Of a stretch of 64,000 bases of DNA, positions 57,588-64,000 are shown in pieces. The stretch's first letter is position 1. The number at the start of each line of letters is the position of its first letter. The DNA lies in the NCBI GenBank assembly GCA_026874595.1, contig CM049306.1:101197142-101261141 (forward strand), written 5' to 3'. Origin of the DNA: Sipunculus nudus (taxonomy: Eukaryota; Annelida; Sipuncula; Golfingiida; Sipunculidae). The position numbers and the translations under genes were made by a program. The notes beneath the pieces were generated by a model. It did not search any database. It saw only the letters and a list, made by a program, of their open reading frames with translations, and had not been told where the DNA came from.

Positions 57588-60266
57588 TTACGGGACAGCT
57601 TCATAGCTTGTCAATTTTAGATGTTCTTGCCAGTAAGCCTTGACGCATTTCTCTATTTTCTTCTCCAATAATTCTTCATCTACTATTCTTCTTACTTTAG
57701 AGGAAAACACGCCAAAAACTTCAGGTATCAACCCTACAAATATGACCGCCATAGTGCGTGTACTTAAATTAATGTTACACCCTTGACGGAAGGATTGTGT
57801 GATCATTACGGTCGAGTAGATAATATTCGCAGTGACCAACACTTTGAGAAATGCTATGGAGAGTTGAACTCTGATCGGCTTCACCCTCATCACAACATAA
57901 TAAAAACACGCTCTAGGAACACCCAGCACAGAGATGTCTCTCCGGTTTCGTACAAAACATGGCCGATACTCTTCTTCCTCATGGTGATAACCATATGGAC
58001 GCCAACCGCTCTTCTGCAGACGGTCTGACACGTTGACGACCTTCTTGACGAGTCTGATGTAGCCCTCTGTAAACCCGCTCACCGATCTGAACAGGTAATA
58101 CAAGATGGCTATAGCGGCTATACTGTACGTAGCAGAATATTCAGGATACACTACCAAACCAGCGAAAGTGAAGGACAAAATGTTTACAAGAAATACGAAG
58201 GTATGCGCAAAATTATATATAGTAATGACAGCTACGAACAATATGGCCGCTAGTACGACAACACTGATGATGCCACTGATGACCAGACTCAGGTATGACA
58301 ATCCTGTTCTGTTTTCCTGTCCGACTTTCAGGGACGCCGCGTTCAAAACTAGATTCATCATTCCACTGATTGCCAGTTTCAGGAGGAAGATGAGCGGTAA
58401 GCCATAATACAGAATTACAGTGATGAATTCCAGAATGCACAGACCTGTTAATATGAGCCAGAGAAGGGCAGAGGGAATCAATGCGACTCCCAGAAGAAAA
58501 GCCCAGGGGGCGCCACGTTGTCCAAACCGCACGTACACCGTCTTTGACAGGTTAACCACGGTAAACCTGCCGCTCCATAGTCTGAAGAAGGAACGCCAGA
58601 AGGTAAGATTTAAAATCATGAAAAATCGCTCCTTGATCTTTCCTGCGAGGCATTTGTATCCATACATGACGGTTTGTTTGCGTATTATTCCCCTAGTTTC
58701 CAACAGTCCGTCTGTTACATACAAAAATGTTAACACAGGAGCATTCGCGTCATCCTGAAACTCTTTAGTTCCTAAAAACATTCTGGGGATGCTCTCCGGT
58801 ATACAGAGCAAAGTGGAAGCGATGATTGTATATAGTGGAATATACACTACAGGTCCTCCCAGGAAGTTCTCTGTGTTTCTCAGGCACTCCTTGTAACCAT
58901 AGGGCAAACAAAGTTCACCTACTGGGACATCTAGTCGCAGGGCCTCAATCACGCCCTCCCTTGCGATGAAGTAGTACACAACCACTTTTGTCAACAGGAC
59001 GCTCATGGAAAGTAACAAGAGAACAACCCTCCAAATGCGGCGGATGAACTTGTTACTCTTGTGTAGACACAACATCTTCTTAACCATAGGTAAGATTGAT
59101 GTTGGATTTTCCCCCAGAAATATCCACTCCTCCTGTCCGAAATCGGGCGGTTCGTGGCCAATGTCAATTGAACCGGAACATCCTTCGCCACTGTCGGTTT
59201 CAAGGATTCTCCACCTGTCGAAAGTTATCCGTTTCCGTTTGTGGTCAGGAATATTATGCATAAAGAGAGGAGAAAAGCAAACTATAGCAATGCTCCATGC
59301 ATGTATTAGCCACATAAAGTAAGTCTGGTAAACATTCCAGCTGCACGGTCCATTTTTCTCGCGACAGCATTTGTAATATGTATACTCCTTCTGAATAGTA
59401 AGCATATGGGTAGTGTACCACCAAAACTGACTCCTTGAATTTCTATTTATCACATTCTTGTAACAAAATAGACTTTTACTGCGCATCAGCTTGCTTGTGT
59501 GGTTCAAGAGATCTTTCAAAGCATCACGGATTCTTTTCATTGTAGACTTTGCACCTAGTCGCAAAGAAAGTCTGCAAGGCCTGTTTGTATCCAAGTTAAC
59601 CACAAATTCATCCTTTGATCCTGCCGGCACACGATACACGTGTCTGTTTAGTAAACCTAGTGACAAAATACCAAAGTCCGATGGGTACTTAAGCATTGTC
59701 TCTGTACTGTGGTCGAGTGCAAAAATGACCCAAACCCATCGATACGGGAGAAACAATTGTGGGTCTATGGTTACATTAATGGATGAACTAAAGTTCAACC
59801 GGAAGTAGATCATTCTCTTATTATGATACGCTTGTAACTGGTAAAACCTTTCTATCGCCGCGTTGTCCACCATGAGGGTACAGCTGCTGCCATAGGTATA
59901 TTCTTGTGACACTGGTGTTTCAGACACGCTGGACCTCTCTCCGCCAACACCAGATCTCTTCTCCCTGCTTCTTTTCCATAAAGAGCTATTGTTCCTTGCT
60001 CTCTGGCCGGTCTTTTTCAATAAACCAAATTTTTTATCTGGACTATGTCGGTTAATATCGTTGATTATACTCAAGTAACAAAACAATAAGAGTGTCACGA
60101 TAATACCTAATCGAAGGAATCGGAATGTCCTGCCCGCATTTTCTTCTGTTCCCGGTCCATGATGCTGCCGGGAGGGAGCGCTTTCATCCAATATCCTTGC
60201 ACTTGACCACGCTTTTCCAGCCATATGTTGTGGTCTACGATGTGCCTCACATGAATCAAAGCACAT
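57588..60266 (-). CDS. Uncharacterised multi-pass membrane protein (892 aa, single exon)
   Basis: This is an uninterrupted frame of 892 codons ending in taa, by far the longest in the window. An in-frame TGA directly precedes the ATG at 60266. Because ttgacag just before it also looks like a splice acceptor, a non-coding upstream exon is possible; the Met at residue 15 is an alternative start. The N-terminus is basic and cytosolic in type, followed by a membrane segment (about 51-71). A large loop (72-313) has sequons at N92/N93, N158, N164 and N255 and six Cys (129, 231, 268, 300, 301, 308), so it is probably extracellular and disulphide-linked. Further membrane segments lie near 314-334, 411-435, 472-493, 588-610, 613-633, 660-682, 686-707, 714-731, 803-824 and 837-856. 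An acidic loop (765-768 EEEE) and a charged tail (857-892, EELLEKKIEK) follow. ATTAAA at 57538-57543 could be the poly-A signal. I do not recognise the family; transport, receptor or fusion roles cannot be chosen between. Confidence 0.93.
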   Translation of the reverse strand: MCFDSCEAHRRPQHMAGKAWSSARILDESAPSRQHHGPGTEENAGRTFRFLRLGIIVTLLLFCYLSIINDINRHSPDKKFGLLKKTGQRARNNSSLWKRSREKRSGVGGERSSVSETPVSQEYTYGSSCTLMVDNAAIERFYQLQAYHNKRMIYFRLNFSSSINVTIDPQLFLPYRWVWVIFALDHSTETMLKYPSDFGILSLGLLNRHVYRVPAGSKDEFVVNLDTNRPCRLSLRLGAKSTMKRIRDALKDLLNHTSKLMRSKSLFCYKNVINRNSRSQFWWYTTHMLTIQKEYTYYKCCREKNGPCSWNVYQTYFMWLIHAWSIAIVCFSPLFMHNIPDHKRKRITFDRWRILETDSGEGCSGSIDIGHEPPDFGQEEWIFLGENPTSILPMVKKMLCLHKSNKFIRRIWRVVLLLLSMSVLLTKVVVYYFIAREGVIEALRLDVPVGELCLPYGYKECLRNTENFLGGPVVYIPLYTIIASTLLCIPESIPRMFLGTKEFQDDANAPVLTFLYVTDGLLETRGIIRKQTVMYGYKCLAGKIKERFFMILNLTFWRSFFRLWSGRFTVVNLSKTVYVRFGQRGAPWAFLLGVALIPSALLWLILTGLCILEFITVILYYGLPLIFLLKLAISGMMNLVLNAASLKVGQENRTGLSYLSLVISGIISVVVLAAILFVAVITIYNFAHTFVFLVNILSFTFAGLVVYPEYSATYSIAAIAILYYLFRSVSGFTEGYIRLVKKVVNVSDRLQKSGWRPYGYHHEEEEYRPCFVRNRRDISVLGVPRACFYYVVMRVKPIRVQLSIAFLKVLVTANIIYSTVMITQSFRQGCNINLSTRTMAVIFVGLIPEVFGVFSSKVRRIVDEELLEKKIEKCVKAYWQEHLKLTSYEAVP

Positions 60267-60839
60267 CTGTCAAATGTTTACGTTTAACAAATTTTGCTTG
60301 TTTCAATGTTCGTCTTCTGACCTGCTGAGGCGAAGTCGAAACACCCATGCAGGAAGATTACAATCGCTCGAGATGACAGTCGATTCAATGGAAAGGTTAA
60401 ACTGATAGTCAAGAATGAAAATTTAGTCCACACTGATCTGTTTCGACATCTTTTGTAAGATACAATGTTCTTTAATGCCAGTATGAGCGAATGTGTCGTG
60501 AACGACACAACATGGTAGAGGCAAAGATGTCTCACACATAACCAGATTGGGACACAATAAATTACTGCTAATAACAAAGGTTGTATTTCTATATATCTAT
60601 TTAATCTGTTATTGTATGCTGGCTCCCATGACATGTAACAATGCTAAGTTATATTAAGTTCAAAGTATAACCTCAAACATCAATAAAGTTTAACTTCCTC
60701 ATTAGGACCAGACCACGCTGCATGCGGGTACTCGTGTTCTAACAATTAAATGATATGTGTTCTATATTTCCTTTCTTGTGTAACAATACCCAAAATAGAC
60801 GCATGGTTTTACAACAGCCTTACTTTAAACTAGGATCTG

Positions 60840-60841
<2 letters not shown>
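60267..60841 (-). promoter_or_regulatory. Upstream region of the membrane-protein gene
   Basis: This is the presumed 5' UTR and promoter on the minus strand. It contains open frames but no recognisable coding sequence. No clear TATA box or initiator can be singled out. Confidence 0.3.

Positions 60842-60908
<67 letters not shown>
60842..60908. repeat. (AT)n microsatellite
   Basis: About 67 bases of AT alternation, immediately before the SINE-like pair. Confidence 0.95.
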
Positions 60909-60909
<1 letters not shown>

Positions 60910-60912
<3 letters not shown>

Positions 60913-61189
60913 ACGTGGTGCACATAAAAGCGGACTGAACTGTTTCGCTAGTGAAGCATGCTTTTCTAGCGAAGCGGTTGGGACGCCAGACTTGTGCGCC
61001 ACCGACCTGGGTTCGACTCCCGGATCGGCCCAGGATTTTCCCCTCATTTATTTGTCTTCGTAACAAAATGGGAGCTTGTCCGACGTGACGATAAAACTTT
61101 GTGGCCTAGGGAATAAGCTCACCAAAGTGTGACTCCTGGGGAAAATTAGTCTTGTCCTGATAGCAGAACGCTCTTAAGAGGGTGTTCGT
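60910..61189 (+). mobile_element. tRNA-derived SINE-like unit, copy A
   Basis: A gttacgtggtgcacataaaa lead is followed by a perfect pol III A box (TAGCGAAGCGG, 60967-60977) and a perfect B box (GGTTCGACTCC, 61010-61020). A non-tRNA body of about 160 bases follows (from about 61030, including ggattttcccctc and cttcgtaac). No convincing cloverleaf closes, so this is a SINE rather than a tRNA gene. Confidence 0.7.
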
Positions 61190-61318
61190 TACGGGTTGAC
61201 ATAAAAGCGGACCGAACTAGCGAAGCGGTTGGTACGCCGGACTTGTACGCCACCGACCTGGGTTAATTCGACTCCGGGATCGGCCCAGGATTTTTTCCCT
61301 CACCCATTTGCCTTCGTA

Positions 61319-61320
<2 letters not shown>
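61190..61320 (+). mobile_element. tRNA-derived SINE-like unit, copy B (truncated)
   Basis: This repeats the head of copy A 280 bases further on (cataaaagcggaccgaact, A box at 61218-61228). The B box is disrupted by a 4-base insertion (ggttaattcgactcc, 61261-61275). It is cut off by an AT microsatellite where copy A continues. Confidence 0.7.
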
Positions 61321-61355
<35 letters not shown>

Positions 61356-61390
61356 CCATTTAAGCTTTCGGATGAGAGGCACGGGCGGGC

Positions 61391-61456
<66 letters not shown>
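61320..61456. repeat. Two (AT)n microsatellites
   Basis: AT tracts lie at 61322-61354 and 61393-61456, separated by about 38 bases of unique sequence. Confidence 0.95.
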
Positions 61457-61459
<3 letters not shown>

Positions 61460-61605
61460 TGCATTAAATTCCCATTGCTATCAGTGGCGGATCCTTTGGA
61501 TATTATGCTGCAATATCTCTGATTTAATTTATTTTCCAAATTTTTTTGAATCATTTCCACTTTTCATATTACTTTTTATTAATTAGCAATTAGATTTTGT
61601 TTAAA

Positions 61606-61812
61606 TTATCTGCAGTTTATTACTTCAAAATTCATAAGCTCAGTATGAGGATATTTATGAACAGCTGCAGAATAACTGCAATGCACCAGGCCCTTGTTGG
61701 GGTCGACCGTGAACAATCTCACGGCTCCTCTGGTGAGACCGGTACTCGAACTCACGATCTGTGCTCTTAAAGGAGTTCTTTGTGCTGTCGAGACCATGGA
61801 CCACGCTAAAAT
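61606..61812 (-). mobile_element. tRNA-derived SINE-like unit, minus strand
   Basis: On the minus strand, gcgtggtccatggtctcgac (A-box region, about 61788-61807) and gtgagttcgagtaccgg (B-box-like, about 61739-61755) are spaced as in a tRNA-derived head. A tail runs through ggcctggtgcattgcag to about 61606. Its sequence differs from the 60.9-kb SINE, so it is a different family. Confidence 0.55.
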
Positions 61813-64000
61813 GCAAGTTTAACATAAAACTCCAACATATAGGCTATTTTACTCAGAGCATTACATTAAAAAGATAATATTTCCCAAGTTATAAACGTAA
61901 ATGCGCCTTTTTGCCATTGACTTTAACATGTTGAAACCATTGAAATTTAATATCCTTATTTTCGAGAAATATAAATATTGGACCCCTCTACTGTAAGATT
62001 GCATAACGCAAAGACATAAATGACAGTTTTATAGGATTAGAAAATTCTCATATTTTTTTTATGAAATTGCCTCACAATGTCCTCCTTACAGTGCATAATC
62101 GAAAAATTTCCCAATATTGGAGGGGGGATACCCCTCCCATACCCTCCCCATGTACCTATATTTAATCTTTATAAAACCACGGTTCATAATTAAAAATTTA
62201 AAAAAAGCTATATTTTCATACACTAAAATATATAACGTATAGTATAATTATCATTACTAATAATACTATTACTAGTAATAATCATATAAACATACATAAT
62301 ATACACATATATATAACACTTAATTTTTATAAAACCCATAAATATTAGCCCCCCCCTTCCCTTCTCAAATTTCTTCCTGGCTACGCCCCTGAGAGGGATG
62401 GATCCAGGTCTAGATACCAATCGACACTGCCCTTCGAAGCGGTCCGGACAAATGTGAAATGCTGTGTCTCATACATGGGAATTAAATATTTTTACACAGA
62501 ATATATTTAAAACCCGTTTTTGATGGGGAAAACTTACCTATCACAAATATTTATTTTCCATGCAAGATCATCAGTGGTATCGAGGGTTGTTAGCCTGTGG
62601 CCCGTATAGCACCTCAAAATAATCGGTGTTATGTCAAACATTTTCTTTTGATAATAAAATGTACATGTATGAATGTGATAACTTATCTTGGGTTTTAAGT
62701 ACAAATTATTGAAGATCTAACTGATGAGAGCAAAGAAATACTTTTATTTTACAACTGACTGACAGGGAACTATGAAGGAAGCGTCTCGCTTTATGTCAGG
62801 GGAGGATAAAGGGGGATCCCGCCGGAGGGGGGGGGGGGGGTAGGGGGTACGTAGACGGCAATTAAGTTTTCTGAAAAAAACCTTAAAATTCCTTAAAAGT
62901 GTCACGTTAGATGCATTGAGGGATGCTTTTTATTTATTTATATTTGATTCCTTTTCTTATTTCTCTTACTTATGATGTGCAGCTGATACGTTTCTTTTGA
63001 GAAATAAATCAGCGAATTAATATGTACGTGGATTGTTGTTAGGCATGTTATTCATTAAAGATTAAACACATGTCCACCAAGATCGATGCCTTTGCTATAT
63101 TATTTTATACAACATCCTTCTTGAATTCCGGATACTCCCCAGTGAGAGTATCACAAAACGTGTTGTTTCTCAATACAAAACCACAAATCCCAGTCACCTT
63201 TTCCCAATTGATTTTATGTGGATCAAATTATCTTCATGAAAACAATATGCTTTTTACGTTATCTTTAAACTCTTCCCACACGGATACAGTAGCTCTTACA
63301 ATAATAATGTTACAAATAAACAATACCTGATCACTGCACAAGGAACCGATCTGATTACAGTAACACGTCACTGTTAATGTCAACCGGTACAAGATGGTTA
63401 TACACATGTAGCAAGGTCGTTTATACGCTACATATATAGTGTTACAGATGTCTGTTTTATTGTGCGCAGGGATGTTTCATGTGATCTTGACATTTGGTTC
63501 GTGTAGCACGCATAGCTCGGTGCTGTGGCAACATCGCCTGGCCGAGCCGGCCCACGTGTGAACCCTGACATGTAAAAGCACAGCGTTCTTTGTTCTAGAT
63601 GTTTCCTGTAACGTGTGTATTGTTGGGTTCTTTGGATTGTTCGGGAAATGGAAAGGTTCTCGGCTTGAGGTGAAAAGTTATAAAAAAAAGGGGCTGTGTT
63701 TAGAGCCGGAAGGGAGAGAGGATAGATATATTTCAGCGGACACAGTAGAGTGTAAGTCAGTTAGTGGACCTTTTCCGATGACTGCGACAGTTATAGATCT
63801 TTGAAGTTTGTAACGGATTTTAATAAGTCTCCAGTTTGCCTTTGGGATCACTACCCGAACTTCACTTTTGGATTACGACAAATTGATTTTGTGATTGAAC
63901 TGGAATGTTATTCTCTGAGAAGATTTATGTGAACTATTCATCTGGATTATATGCTTTACAGGACTATTTGTCGCTGTGACCGTGGTGGTATCCAGGTACT
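61813..64000. other. Right flank, no gene supported
   Basis: It holds AT-rich sequence, a G run (62827-62841), and element-like end motifs near 62391 (ctacgcccctg) that cannot be paired securely. The last 550 bases (63440-64000) are more balanced in composition and could be a 5' exon or promoter of a gene to the right. No recognisable protein is encoded. Confidence 0.35.

Noticed and set aside
57783-59808. Plus-strand open frames of 80-112 codons
   Set aside because: They are antisense shadows of the membrane-protein gene.
57588-60266. Assignment of the 892-residue protein to the DC-STAMP-like family or to a named transporter family
   Set aside because: The number of membrane segments and Cys-rich loop invite the comparison, but I could not point to diagnostic motifs of any such family.
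60967-61020. Functional tRNA gene
   Set aside because: A and B boxes are perfect, but I could not close an acceptor stem and normal arms, and a second defective copy with the same tail lies 280 bases away, so it is SINE-like.
61482-62391. A 910-bp element with ends CAGTGGCGGATCC and the inverse of CAGGGGCGTAGCC
   Set aside because: The ends match at only 10 of 13 positions, no target duplication is present, and a separate SINE-like unit lies inside. They are probably ends of two different elements.
63613-63804. 63-codon open frame near the right edge that could be the start of another gene
   Set aside because: No recognisable protein and no confirmable donor; noted only as a possible flank of a gene to the right.

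Overview
The window looks like animal nuclear DNA, most likely from a lophotrochozoan and probably a bivalve mollusc. The evidence is split genes with GT-AG introns, very low gene density, an AT-rich background, many long (AT)n, (GA)n, (AAT)n and poly-G tracts, tRNA-derived SINE-like units, an L1/Tx1-type LINE relic, and short non-autonomous elements with tandem-repeat cores of the kind described in bivalves (Pearl/Helentron-like). The species cannot be fixed from the sequence alone.

Only two protein-coding genes are well supported. (1) A heterotrimeric G-protein alpha subunit gene runs on the minus strand and leaves the window at its left edge. Three exons (111-349, 895-1079, 1528-1663) are clear from homology and splice sites. 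A fourth, the putative first coding exon (22929-22964), is inferred: it has an ATG, a good donor, and a phase that joins the next exon, which gives a first coding intron of about 21 kb. Its nucleotide-binding loop reads GGASSGKS instead of the near-invariant GAGESGKS, so this is an atypical G-alpha. (2) An intronless 892-codon gene on the minus strand (57588-60266) encodes a multi-pass membrane protein of about eleven transmembrane segments. I do not recognise its family.

The rest is intron or intergenic DNA built largely of repeats. From left to right: a decayed coding fragment of unknown origin (2.3-2.6 kb); a 33-bp minisatellite (4.1 kb); a degenerate LINE in the same orientation as the G-alpha gene (6.2-9.3 kb); a tandem-repeat element ending in inverted repeats and a hairpin (9.7-11.3 kb); a 204-bp MITE with a 5-bp target duplication (11.6 kb); foldback elements (17.1, 29.8 and 39.2-40.1 kb); an (AAT)n/(ATT)n inverted repeat (26.6 kb); a 28-bp minisatellite of about 50 units carrying ATGCAT (32.7-34.1 kb); a second 33-bp minisatellite (40.5 kb); two inverted copies of a dispersed repeat (34.7 and 46.7 kb); a second, larger relative of the 9.7-kb element (49.4-51.4 kb) with perfect 14-bp terminal inverted repeats; a second MITE of the 11.6-kb family (57.2 kb); and SINE-like units (40.9, 60.9-61.3 and 61.6-61.8 kb).

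The two genes show no evident functional link, apart from both being signalling- or membrane-associated. No rRNA gene, functional tRNA gene, CRISPR array or complete autonomous transposon is visible.
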